Shown here one piece after another: positions 18,670 to 28,968 of a DNA stretch of 64,000 nt. Position 1 is the first letter of the stretch. Each line of letters opens with the position of its first letter. A model generated the notes under the pieces. It made no database searches. It saw only the letters and a list, made by a program, of their open reading frames with translations, and was not told where the DNA came from. The DNA lies in contig NZ_CP066557.1 in assembly GCF_019186785.1 (NCBI RefSeq), forward strand, positions 620,001 through 684,000. The letters are read 5' to 3'. Both the position numbers and the translations under genes were made by a program. Source of the DNA: Neoehrlichia mikurensis (GTDB lineage Bacteria > Pseudomonadota > Alphaproteobacteria > Rickettsiales > Anaplasmataceae).

Positions 18670-20191
18670 TGTTTATATCTACATGAGTGTTGTTATTTAT
18701 AGATATTGTGAATTTTGTGTATTGTTTATAATTCTATGCTAAATTTAATATATAGATAAACATTAATACAGTACTGCAAAAAAGATATATTACATATACA
18801 TATTGTTATTATTCATTATGCTAAAAATATTAATTAATAAAACTTATGCATTATTATTTTGAATGCAAATCTTAAGTTGAAAAAATGTTTTATAAAGATA
18901 CGTTGTGTCAAACAGTTATATGTATTTAATGTATATATCATTAACAAAAGTTTGATGATTACCCTTTCTGGTGTATTTAGGATAATATTGTAAAAAATGC
19001 AAGATAATCGGGCATTATGTATAAAAAGCTTACTTGATTTTATCAGTTTAGTAAAAAATTACAGTAGTAACAATAAGTAATCTTATGTTGTTTGAGGTAT
19101 TTACCAGATTTGCTTGAATTAATGCTACATTGAAAGAATACTGTAATTGTATATATACATAAAATGATTAAATAGTATATGATTATGTATTCATAATAAT
19201 CCTATAAGCACTACTAAGATGATAGCTGATACTTTATAATTCTATTATGTAAAAAAATGCATTTTTAATATTATATAAATTCATACATTTTATCTTCGTA
19301 AACTGATAAATTATTACATTGTAATATAAATGAACAAATTATAAGCTTGAAATTTTTATCTGATTATATTCTAGTATTATGTATATTATAGCTTTGAGCA
19401 CATTTTTTTGAACTACTATATAGTTGTTAACAACTAGTTTCCAATTCTATTATGTTAAGTTTATTTATGTTTTTCAGAAGTATAATCTTCAAAACAAGAT
19501 ATGGTTTATGCTTTACAATGTTACGTTGTAGCTATAAATCTATGTTATAGAAGCTTTTGAAATTGAATCTTATTCAAAAAGATCAATTGAAGTATATAAT
19601 AATTATGCAAATAAATTAATATAATAGAATTATATGAAAATATATTTTCAAATATAAAAAAATGCATTTTTAGTACTATTGTATTTAATAGCCTCATATA
19701 GTTTTAATATTAGTGGTTTTCCTTATATGTGTTCATATGTAATGCGTTAGTAATGTATAAATTTTTAGTATTACTTAATAACAGTATTTAATGCCTATTT
19801 TAAGTATTAGTTTTTACATGATGTGTCTGTAAAGCTGAGAATAATTCTTTTTTAAATATAACTAATTTTTAGTGTAATGTTTTTTCATACAGTATTGTAA
19901 TTAACATCATGTAATGCATGGTGTTTTTATGATTTATAATATATCAACAATAAAGTTTATGAATTAAACTAATGTTATTATGATAATATATAATATTTTT
20001 AGTGAAATTAATATTTATTTTACGTAATATAGTACATACATAATTATGAGCAAAAGAATGAAAAGGAGCTAAATAGTTTATTTATTGGTACAAGTGCTCT
20101 TTTTGTGATGTGTTTTTATTGATACAAGTGCTCTTTTTGTGATGTGTATTGTACTGCAGCCACTGTTCTATATTTTGTATGAGAAAGAAAA
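18670..20191. other. Non-coding 1.5-kb region with repeated palindromes
   Basis: No gene is recognised between the virB4 paralogue and the 1221-residue gene. The exact 14-bp palindrome AAAAATGCATTTTT occurs at 19253-19266 and again at 19658-19671; related copies lie in the gap after the 833-residue gene (near 28487 and 28583). The 3' end carries a tandem repeat (20081-20147). The long leader of the downstream gene may lie here. Confidence 0.55.
20081..20147 (+). repeat. Two-copy tandem repeat, 34-bp period, upstream of the 1221-residue gene
   Basis: A 33-bp unit at 20081-20113 recurs at 20115-20147 with a single G-to-A change. The unit includes TACAAGTGCTCTTTTTGTGA. The array ends 44 bp before the start codon, so it lies in the likely 5' leader or promoter. 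Tandem repeats that change copy number are known in E. ruminantium. Copy-number change here could alter promoter spacing or leader structure. Confidence 0.93.
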
Positions 20192-23100
20192 ATGAAAAAA
20201 AGTCTTTTTTTTGCAAGTATATTTTTGTTTTTAAATGTATTTTTAGTATTTTCTAATGTTAAAAGTGAAGTGGATGCTGAAAGCGAATTTGATGTAAACA
20301 ATATTATACCATATGTGTCAGATGAGCTAATGATGTATTATAATAGATTTTTTGTTCCCAAAACAGTACTGGATGGAACAGCGCAAGAACCAATTATAGG
20401 AGTGATAGGAAGAGCATATTCGAATGGACGAGAAGATAAATGTATTGTTGGCAGGTATCAGCTTGTGGAGTGTAATAAAAGTTTATTTTTAGGATTTCTT
20501 AAAGAAATTGATAAAGATAGATTACAAATGTGTGCGTGTACTATAAATAGTGTGGAGCTTTTCTCTCAAAAATTCACCAGGGTTTTGGCAACATTACCAG
20601 AGTTATTTAATGACACTACATATAATCCTTCTATAAGACAACGTTATCTTGCAGGGGAAGATGATATTGATATGGATCTTGATCAACGGATTGATAAGGG
20701 CTGTTTAAACAGAAATATTCCGGGAGAATATGGATGTATTGATATTTCAAACATTATTATGAGAGGGCCTAATCCATTTTGTAATGTTATTGCACATGAA
20801 TCAAGTGTAAAAATTGTACCTATAGCATTTGATAAGCAATCATTTTTTGTGCCAGGTGTACATTTTATTGTAAATGGTCCAAATAATACTTTTCATGAAT
20901 TTGATGTGTATGCAAAGTTAGATGGGGGACAAAATTCTTATAATTTTAATGATATAGATTATACTATAAACAAGATGTATAGAAAGAATTTTGATTCATT
21001 ATGTATAAATTATCAAGATAAGCAAGGTGCTGCTACTCAGTGTATCCCGATACCATATTTACAACGTCCAATACTTAAAGAGCGTGATGATAAGGTTAAT
21101 ATTATGTTCAACAACTGTAAAGATTATTCTGAAGATAAAACAGGTAAGGATACTAAATATTGTAATTTTGAAATGTCAGTTGGGGATAAAGATAATAATT
21201 TAGGGTTTTCATTTATTAAACCTAAGTTTAACATTGAAAAGTATGACTTTGATTATAGTTTTAAATGTGAAGATGGATCAGATATTAAATCAAATAGTGC
21301 TTGTAAAGCACATAAAGTATATGAGGAAGATGCAAATAGTAATGTTAAATGTTTAGTTAATGTTCCATTTTTTAAGCAAAAGCATGTCGTAAAACGAAAT
21401 AATAGACATCATTGGTTAAATAAATTGGATAAAATTTTATTAGGATATAGTTATAATGTGGGACGATGCGATGAAGCTTCATCTCTGGATTTGGCAAGTA
21501 TGGATCAGACTTTAATAAATAAGATGACAATTTTTGATTCATATTTTTATATGCAACAAGATACACATCAAACTGATAAAAAGCCTTGTTTCAATGATAT
21601 GTATTATATTTATACTAATGACAGGGCATTTGTAGGTAATAAATTATGTAAAAAATCTGTTAAGATACATGATAGCTCGAAGAAAAACAGCATTGCTTGT
21701 GTAACTGAATTTTTTAGTGAAGATGATTACAATAACTTCTTTCTCACAGATGAAGAAGATGAAGAAAAAGGTAATGTAAATGTTCTTAATGATATGATGC
21801 AGGGCATGTGTATTAGCAATTTTCCATCACATGAATATATGGTTCGAGGTGATGATAATAAATATTTATTAAATATTAATGATGATAATACTAAATGTGA
21901 TTTTATTAAAATAGAAGCATGGGGAGGAGGAGAGTCAGGTTCTTTGGATACTTATGAAGTAGGTAGAGCTGGAAGCTATTTAATGGGTATTTTGAAATTA
22001 AGTGATCATATGAACAAGTATTTACTTATGGATATTGGTAAAGGTGGAGGAGATGGTGTTAAATTAGAGAGAGTAGGTAAAAATACAGAAGTAAAATTAT
22101 GTGATGATGCATTAGGTCGAAATTGTTCTATAAAGTTAATAGCAAATGGTGGAAGTAAAGATGTTTTGCAAGATAGTTCTAAAGGATATGAGAATTTAAT
22201 ACATTATAGAGTTGCTACTGGACGTAATCATGTTAATGATAATGAGATTTTTATACCGTACCAAAATATTGATCTTGCAAGTGGAGTAGTACGTATGGAT
22301 GATAAAGAATGTGTAAGCAAAGGTATAGAAAAAAATTCTAATAAATATTTAGGTGCTGGGGGTTGTGCTAGAAGGGAAACATCTTCTGCTCAAGAGGGTG
22401 CTAATGGTATGGTGAAATTAACATGTGAAAAATGGTCAGATATACCTGGAAATGTTAAGGAATGGGAAAATATTAACTGTGGAGAATATCTTACAAAATT
22501 AAGTCAGCTGTCGCATAAATGTAGTAAAGAATTTCCAGAGACTTTGAATGCTATTATTGATATGATGCATAAATCTCAATTTTGTCGAGCATCAAATAAA
22601 GAATCATTACACCTTATTAATGAGTTTATTGATAGTATAAAGACGATTGCTAATAATAGTGATAATGAAAATGTAACAAATATGGTTACCAGGTTAGCGG
22701 ATAAATTACAGGATAAATTTGCATTAGATAAAAATAAAGTTATGTCTCATATGCAAAATTTAATTAAAAGTTGTACAAAATTACCAATGGATAACAAGCA
22801 GTATTCGCATCAATTACGGGAAGATCGTGAAGATATGTATCAACAAGACCAGAGTGCTATTCCTGATGATAAAGAAATATCGAAAGAGAAAGAAGGAAAA
22901 AATAGAAAATTGTACGATCTATTAGACTTTTTTAATACACTTAAGATTAATAATAACTGCGTCGATAAGCAGGAGTTTATGTCTTTGTTAGATAGGATAA
23001 CAAAACAAATACCTCAAAAAGCATTTATTACAAGATTTTCTATAGATGATCATTTAATGATGGATGATAGTCAGTTATTTACACCAGAATTAGTAATATT

Positions 23101-23857
23101 CAGTAATAAACTACCAGAGTATATAGGACATTTTTTCTTATTGATTAATAAGCTTGCTAGCAAGGGTGATATAGATGAGCAAGAAATTGTAAATTTTATA
23201 ACAAAATCATTACATAATGGATGGGATGAAAAATTGAAAGCACTTGGTATTGACATGATGATACTTTTAAATTTATTTCGTGCTTGTTCAGGAAAGTTAA
23301 CAACTATTAATATTGGGGATGGATCAGTTATTGATAAAAAAAATAGTCAAAAAATTGCTTCAGATAAACTGGAAAAAGATGATCTTGTTGTATTACTTGG
23401 AGAATTTAAGCAAAATAATATATGTAGAGATAAGGAACAATTTGTACAAACGCTAGATTATCTTATAAATAAGATTCCTAACGCAAAATTTCATAAATCT
23501 TTGCATTTTCCTAAACCTATAGAAAATTTAGTCTTATTAATAGAAGAGCTTGCAAAAAATGGTAAACAAATTGATCAACTTACTTATTCAAAGAAAGTTT
23601 TGGACTTTGTAAATACAATTAGAAATAATCCTTCAGATAAGCAGATTTTTTTAGATTTAGGATTAGATGTTGAGACAAGACCAAAGCGTTTTCCTAAGCA
23701 AAGATATACTGATGCATATGGTGAGGTAAGTGAACTAGAAATGCCATCTGATGACCTTACAGAGATATTTGTAAATTTATTTATTGATTGTGTAACTCTT
23801 GAAATAGTAGCTTATCCATATTGGAGTACTGATGCGCATTACATACATTTACGATAA
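20192..23857 (+). CDS. Large exported cysteine-rich protein, family member A (1221 residues), unknown function
   Basis: Not assignable to a characterised family. A signal peptide (about 1-26) leads into a cysteine-rich region with MCAC, then the block PFCNVIAHE with KIVPI and FFVPG (C197 in the first), then QCIPIP, GMCISNF and a Gly-rich patch EAWGGGES starting at about W577, and NGMVKLTCEKW near residue 750. The same ordered blocks occur in the proteins at 25447-27948 and 28969-31008. Beyond KLTCEKW this member alone has about 470 extra residues, mostly helical, with three diverged segments that each begin near a cysteine (YLTKLSQL..., LYDLLDFFNTLK..., DLVVLLGEFKQ...). Rickettsiales VirB6-like proteins carry comparable extracytoplasmic cysteine-rich regions, but no TrbL/VirB6 membrane core is present. 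A role near the neighbouring VirB4 paralogue is inference. Confidence 0.85.
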   Translation: MKKSLFFASIFLFLNVFLVFSNVKSEVDAESEFDVNNIIPYVSDELMMYYNRFFVPKTVLDGTAQEPIIGVIGRAYSNGREDKCIVGRYQLVECNKSLFLGFLKEIDKDRLQMCACTINSVELFSQKFTRVLATLPELFNDTTYNPSIRQRYLAGEDDIDMDLDQRIDKGCLNRNIPGEYGCIDISNIIMRGPNPFCNVIAHESSVKIVPIAFDKQSFFVPGVHFIVNGPNNTFHEFDVYAKLDGGQNSYNFNDIDYTINKMYRKNFDSLCINYQDKQGAATQCIPIPYLQRPILKERDDKVNIMFNNCKDYSEDKTGKDTKYCNFEMSVGDKDNNLGFSFIKPKFNIEKYDFDYSFKCEDGSDIKSNSACKAHKVYEEDANSNVKCLVNVPFFKQKHVVKRNNRHHWLNKLDKILLGYSYNVGRCDEASSLDLASMDQTLINKMTIFDSYFYMQQDTHQTDKKPCFNDMYYIYTNDRAFVGNKLCKKSVKIHDSSKKNSIACVTEFFSEDDYNNFFLTDEEDEEKGNVNVLNDMMQGMCISNFPSHEYMVRGDDNKYLLNINDDNTKCDFIKIEAWGGGESGSLDTYEVGRAGSYLMGILKLSDHMNKYLLMDIGKGGGDGVKLERVGKNTEVKLCDDALGRNCSIKLIANGGSKDVLQDSSKGYENLIHYRVATGRNHVNDNEIFIPYQNIDLASGVVRMDDKECVSKGIEKNSNKYLGAGGCARRETSSAQEGANGMVKLTCEKWSDIPGNVKEWENINCGEYLTKLSQLSHKCSKEFPETLNAIIDMMHKSQFCRASNKESLHLINEFIDSIKTIANNSDNENVTNMVTRLADKLQDKFALDKNKVMSHMQNLIKSCTKLPMDNKQYSHQLREDREDMYQQDQSAIPDDKEISKEKEGKNRKLYDLLDFFNTLKINNNCVDKQEFMSLLDRITKQIPQKAFITRFSIDDHLMMDDSQLFTPELVIFSNKLPEYIGHFFLLINKLASKGDIDEQEIVNFITKSLHNGWDEKLKALGIDMMILLNLFRACSGKLTTINIGDGSVIDKKNSQKIASDKLEKDDLVVLLGEFKQNNICRDKEQFVQTLDYLINKIPNAKFHKSLHFPKPIENLVLLIEELAKNGKQIDQLTYSKKVLDFVNTIRNNPSDKQIFLDLGLDVETRPKRFPKQRYTDAYGEVSELEMPSDDLTEIFVNLFIDCVTLEIVAYPYWSTDAHYIHLR

Positions 23858-24453
23858 TAAATTTTTTACTGTTATTGAGATGACCCAATTATTCTAGAAA
23901 CGATATGAGATTTATATATTCCTACATATCAAATCTAATTAATTTCATTTTCATATTATCTACCGAATTATTGTATTACCTACGGATATATTGGATATGA
24001 TGAAGATAGATTACTAACAGATTTAGATACGATAAATAAGTAAATATAATTAATTAACGATGAAATGAGTTTTACATAACTAATTTATGTTATTTTTTTT
24101 GATATAAGCTATAGACATAGGTTATGAAGTGATTTGAAAGTGCTTATTCATTTAGGTGTTAGGTTATTAAAATATTGTCTGTGTGGCAATGTTGTACTTA
24201 GAATGTGTAAATAAATTTACAGTTTATAACCAATTTTAGTACTATTTCGATGTATTCTAAAGAGTTTCTTCTAATATATAAATAAGGTATATTTTAATAT
24301 ATATTATAGTTTATGACATAAGGATTAGTGTAAAGGAATCTCTTTTGTAATAAAAATTATTGTTTAACAGTAATTTAAATATATTGGCATGCATTTATAT
24401 ATTTGTAGGATTCCTATAATGGTATGGTGTATAAAGGTATCATGTATTCTTAA

Positions 24454-24851
24454 CATTGTAAAAGATAGTAATTTTTGTATGAGAAGTACTATACTATTTA
24501 GTATTATAGCAGTATTTTATACTTATTTAATAACAAAGCTACTAATAGCTCTATTAATATAGAGGAGGAAGGGTACTATATTATTTATATAATAGAAAAG
24601 GTACTTTATTCATTATGAATATATTGTAAGTTTATATAATTAAAAATAGTAATTTGAAAAATTCAGTATATATAAGATACTATGGGACTGATATACGAGG
24701 AAACATGTTATTGAAGATAATTTTGTGCCTATATCTACATTAAATAAATGGGGATCATGTTTTTGAGAAGAGGAACATTGTATAATAAAAAGATAGTAAT
24801 TTTGTATGAGAAGTACTATATTGCTTGATATTATTACATTGTTTTATACTT
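24454..24851. repeat. Pair of diverged ~70-bp direct repeats
   Basis: The segment 24454-24524 (core AAGATAGTAATTTTTGTATG, then AGAAGTACTATA) recurs at 24780-24851 with several indels and substitutions. The second copy begins where the remnant of the 833-residue gene ends, so the remnant appears to have been inserted or duplicated between the two repeat copies. Confidence 0.8.
24661..24780 (+). pseudogene. Broken partial copy of the 833-residue gene
   Basis: Aligns directly with 26072-26180 of the downstream gene, the codons around SVCIRYYGTD and CVPIP. The copy reads SVYIRYYGTDI and then shifts frame and hits stops. Several indels and substitutions show it is older than the map fragment at 1932. 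It lies about 1.4 kb upstream of its parent sequence, in the same orientation. Confidence 0.88.
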
Positions 24852-25446
24852 TATTTTCTTTTATCTATCTGTATTAATTCATGTAATTGACATATTTGTT
24901 CAGTAATTTTAATGTATTTCTTAGCAATGATTTTATGATGAAGTTAATTTTATAGGATCCTTGTGGTGAGTTGTTAAAAGATAAGTAGCTAAAATATAAT
25001 AGCGTTATTTTTCAGTAATCAAATAATACTTTGTAGATTTTTATTGTAATGCCATACCTAATTATAGTGTTCTCTGGTACACAAATTAGTAAAAATTTTT
25101 TATAATAACCATGAAAATCTTTTAAAGAAGGGTCATTTGATTAGTGATATCTAAATGTATTGTGTAATTAATAAGAATCTTATTATATAGTAATTTATAT
25201 AATTAGTGAAAAACAAATCCAATAATAAAGAATTTGGTAGTAATTGCAGGAATAGTTAGGAAAATAATAATTTAATCATAACATGAAATTTATTCTGTAG
25301 TATCCCAAGAGAAAAATAGTTGACTATATAATTGCTGTTTGTATAAAGATTATATATTTAAAATTGTGGTTAAGTAACTATATATTTAAATCAAGTTGTG
25401 TTAAGTTGTAAGTATGTAATGGTAAAAATTGTTCTGAGGTAATTAT

Positions 25447-27948
25447 TTGTTTATATTATGGCGTCATTATTTTAATGAAGTTAATTATATCGTATTGTTA
25501 CTTGTTCTTTGCATGCACTATCAGGATGCACATAGTATTTGTCGTGCTATTTATCAAGATGTGCAATCACCTTTTAAAATGAATTTTTTTGATCCTGATG
25601 TTAAAGTTTGTGCAGCATGGCCGTTTTGTTCTTCTTGTACTAATATGAAAATAGGTGAATGTAGATATATTTTTCCAACAAATGTTATGACATATGTTGA
25701 TGATAAATCACATCAATTAAAGATTTGTGCATGTCAGGTTTTTGCTTGTGATCTACCTTGGGATCCAGCACAATGGGCTAGTAAGTGTATATCTGATAGC
25801 ATTCAATGTGTTAATTTTCCTATGGCACCATATGCTGGTCCTTTTTGTAATATTATACAATCTGTATATTTTCATGTTAAGTTTGTGCCTATGGAGTTTT
25901 CAAAGCAAAGCTTTTTTATACCTGGCATAGTAATAGTAGTGGAAGATGAAACAGGTGTTCATCAATATGAAAAGAAATTATTACATAATATGCATGTTAA
26001 TGATGAATACATAGATTATGATTTTGTGCATAAAGATACAAAGTATTTTTTTGGGGCATCTAAAAAAAAAGATTCAGTATGTATAAGATACTATGGAACT
26101 GATGTTATAAAAAAACATGTTATTGAAGATAATTGTGTCCCTATACCTACATTAGATGGGATTGTTTTTTTAAAAAAGGAACATTTTTCATCTATTAAAA
26201 GTGATAGTAAATTAAGTGACTTACCTATAAAATTTAAAGATAATATTGCTTATTTTGGAGATATCACTAACCTTGATGAGATGGTTAATAAATTACTTGG
26301 TGTAAGAGTAGTACAATCTGTAAAAGATAATAATTATACGTTAAAAACTACACGATATAAATGTAAACAAAGTGATAATACTGTAGATAGCAATTGTGGT
26401 TCTCATCATGTAAAATGTATATCATTTCCTTTCGGAAAATATCAAATAAAGGAGAGCGATAATACTTATGTATTTATTAATGAATTACCTAAAATACTAA
26501 GACGTTACGTAGTTGTAGAAAATGGTGATTATAGTAGAAATATAAAATGTAGTGATGAGTATTTTTTAGACCTTCAGACTATGACGCAAGAAAATCTCAA
26601 TAATGCAATAGTAAAAAATGATATTTTTACCTTTTCTAAAGAAATGTTTAATTATTATCGTGATAAAGGTATAACTCCATGTTACAAAAAGAACTTCAAA
26701 AATTTATATTTTTATGAAAGTGGATTTTTTTCTGTTACAAGTGATAATTTGAATAAAAAGAAATGTTCTCATCCCATAACACAATATTATAGCGAGAATG
26801 ACAGTTTTGTGGGATGTGATTATAGATATGCATATATTGATGGTACTTTCTATTATCTTAATGCAAGTTATCGAGAACTTGAGCAAAACAATATAAAGAT
26901 TACTGTTAGGGATTTGTATGATCAAGGGCTGTGTATTGATTATTTTGATAAGTCACTATATTTTATAGCTTATAAGAAACCTAAAGATGGTGCTAATAGT
27001 AATAAAAGACATGTTGATAATAATAAGACATCTACAGATAATGTTATTAATAATGGCAATGATGAAACTATAAAAGATATAACTAAAAATAGCACTGATA
27101 TAGATACAAAGTATGTTAATAAAGCATCTACAGATAATGTTATTAGTGATAATGAAACTGTAATAGATTACTATAATAATTTTTATGTTGAAGAAGATAT
27201 TGATAAAATTAAAAGTATTGATGGAACTAAAATTAGTGGCATAAGTAAGAATGTGGTGGTGAACACTGGTGATGTGAAATATATTTATAATAATCTACAG
27301 TTAGGCAAGATTTATCAAGAGTGTAGCTTCTTAAAAATGGAAATATGGGGAGGAGGGCAAGCTGCTAATAAAATAGACTCTGTTATAACTCTTGGCAGAC
27401 CAGGTGAATATGTAATTGGATTATTAGATAGCAAAAAAATACAAGAATATTCAACTTATAATTTAGTAATTACTATTGGTCAAGGTGGTACTCAATATGG
27501 TGAAAATGGAAAAAGTACATATATAGAGTTATGTAACAGCAAAGTATGTGAACGTTTGATAACGGCAAAGGGTGGAGGTGATTTATCTGTACGTGAAGTA
27601 CCTTCTAGTCATGTTTTTTATCACAGTGTGGTATCTGGAAGGTCATCGATATCAGATGATGTTATTGCAAGCTTGACAAAAAGATATAGTGTATTATTAC
27701 CTTATTTTTCATTAGATATCTCATATTTTGCTAAGAATGAATTTTTTGACTATATATTTAATCATTCATACGTATTAAAATCTTTTGCACTAAATAATTA
27801 TATAAATTGTGTAGAACGTAAATTATATTTTGAACGTTATAAAGTTTTTTTTCCTGGAGCTGGAGGATGTGTTAATATAGAAAAAGGTATTGCTGATATA
27901 GGTAGTAATGGTGCAGCAATATTAACTTGTGAGAAATGGCAAAGTTAG
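25447..27948 (+). CDS. Large exported cysteine-rich protein, family member B (833 residues), unknown function
   Basis: Paralogue of the proteins at 20192-23857 and 28969-31008. The TTG at 25447 is chosen because GAGGT (25436-25440) sits six bases upstream and the resulting N-terminus has a hydrophobic signal segment (about 13-23). Shared blocks in order: ICACQVFAC, GPFCNIIQ (C134), KFVPM, FFIPG, NCVPIP, QGLCIDYF, the Gly-rich EIWGGGQ (from about W634), and NGAAILTCEKW at the very end. Between QGLCID and WGGG lies a low-complexity Asn/Asp/Thr/Lys linker (about 515-590) containing two copies of STDNVI, 96 bp apart at the DNA level. It ends at the family's TCEKW block, without the helical extension of member A. 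Cell-surface or periplasmic location is inferred from the signal peptide and cysteines. Confidence 0.85.
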   Translation: MFILWRHYFNEVNYIVLLLVLCMHYQDAHSICRAIYQDVQSPFKMNFFDPDVKVCAAWPFCSSCTNMKIGECRYIFPTNVMTYVDDKSHQLKICACQVFACDLPWDPAQWASKCISDSIQCVNFPMAPYAGPFCNIIQSVYFHVKFVPMEFSKQSFFIPGIVIVVEDETGVHQYEKKLLHNMHVNDEYIDYDFVHKDTKYFFGASKKKDSVCIRYYGTDVIKKHVIEDNCVPIPTLDGIVFLKKEHFSSIKSDSKLSDLPIKFKDNIAYFGDITNLDEMVNKLLGVRVVQSVKDNNYTLKTTRYKCKQSDNTVDSNCGSHHVKCISFPFGKYQIKESDNTYVFINELPKILRRYVVVENGDYSRNIKCSDEYFLDLQTMTQENLNNAIVKNDIFTFSKEMFNYYRDKGITPCYKKNFKNLYFYESGFFSVTSDNLNKKKCSHPITQYYSENDSFVGCDYRYAYIDGTFYYLNASYRELEQNNIKITVRDLYDQGLCIDYFDKSLYFIAYKKPKDGANSNKRHVDNNKTSTDNVINNGNDETIKDITKNSTDIDTKYVNKASTDNVISDNETVIDYYNNFYVEEDIDKIKSIDGTKISGISKNVVVNTGDVKYIYNNLQLGKIYQECSFLKMEIWGGGQAANKIDSVITLGRPGEYVIGLLDSKKIQEYSTYNLVITIGQGGTQYGENGKSTYIELCNSKVCERLITAKGGGDLSVREVPSSHVFYHSVVSGRSSISDDVIASLTKRYSVLLPYFSLDISYFAKNEFFDYIFNHSYVLKSFALNNYINCVERKLYFERYKVFFPGAGGCVNIEKGIADIGSNGAAILTCEKWQS

Positions 27949-28968
27949 CTTGACTGCTTACTGTGGTAGAAAGATTTGATGTTAATAGTTGGGCTATTTT
28001 GTAATTTAATGATATTAATATGAGAAATTTTATTAAAAAGTAGGGAAAGATATTCTTAATTTTTTAAATTAGATAATTTGTAGATTTCTTACTAATATGA
28101 TTTTTGTATTATAAAATAATTGATTTTTAGTGTATATTTATATTTATTTATAAAACTGCTATGAATACTAATTAATGATATTATGGTGTATATTACTAGG
28201 AATTAGTGAATGATATGTAAGTTGAGCTATGGTATCATAATATATAATCTATGGATTATAATTGGTTATGCACCTTTAAAATAAGAGGGATGCATTATAG
28301 ATTTTATGAAGTGATAAATAAAATTTTACTGATATGATTTTATATATTATTAGATGATTGATTTTTAGTATATTCATGAAGAATTCCTTGATTATGAATG
28401 TATGTGTAAATTTATTTGCAATGTTTAGGATAGTGACTCTATTATAGGCATATACTTAATAGTATATATTTTTAGTTGATATAACTTAAAATGCATTTTT
28501 AAATATTATTTGTTAGGGAATAGTAATTCTATTGTAGGTTAATGATTGATAATACAAATTTAATTGTAGTTGATTTAACTTAAAATGTATTTTTAAAGAC
28601 AGTGTTTATTGAATAACTACTTTATCAATTAAGGTGATAATATTATTCAAGTAGCAATAGAATGTATAACTGAGTTACTGATATAGAATCTTATATTCTA
28701 AATTATATACAATGGTATATTTTATGAGTTGCTCTTATTTGTAATTTTATTATGACTTATAGTAAAGTTTTTAGTAATGCATTAAGTATGCGTTTATTAT
28801 ATTATGACCGCATGGATCGTTAATAATTTAAAATTCTTGCTAGAATTTTGTATTATTAATGACGTAATTATTTTTTTGATGAATGTAACCTGATAGAGAA
28901 TTTGATAAAATATTTAAATAATATCTACTAATATAACATTTAGTGATGTTAATCAAATAACTTATTTG
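27949..28968. other. Non-coding 1-kb region between convergent family members, with diverged repeats
   Basis: No gene is recognised. Two diverged direct-repeat pairs are visible: about 28090-28145 with 28324-28377 (sharing TAATTGATTTTTAG-like text), and a tandem pair of about 90-95 bp at 28423-28503 and 28512-28597 (both ending AACTTAAAATG, three bases, then TTTTTAAA-like text). The second pair carries AAAATGCATTTTT, the palindrome also found upstream of member A. Confidence 0.6.

Larger units (their letters stand above)
23858..25446. other. Non-coding 1.6-kb region with repeats and a gene remnant
   Basis: No intact gene. It contains a broken copy of part of the downstream 833-residue gene (24661-24780) and a pair of about 70-bp direct repeats around 24454-24524 and 24780-24851. 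The remainder is AT-rich with frequent stops in all frames. Confidence 0.6.

Noticed and set aside
20116..20301. Minus-strand 61-codon frame across the tandem repeat
   Set aside because: Covers the repeat array and the signal peptide of member A; a shadow.
26704..26925. Minus-strand 73-codon frame inside member B
   Set aside because: Fully inside a long supported gene on the other strand.
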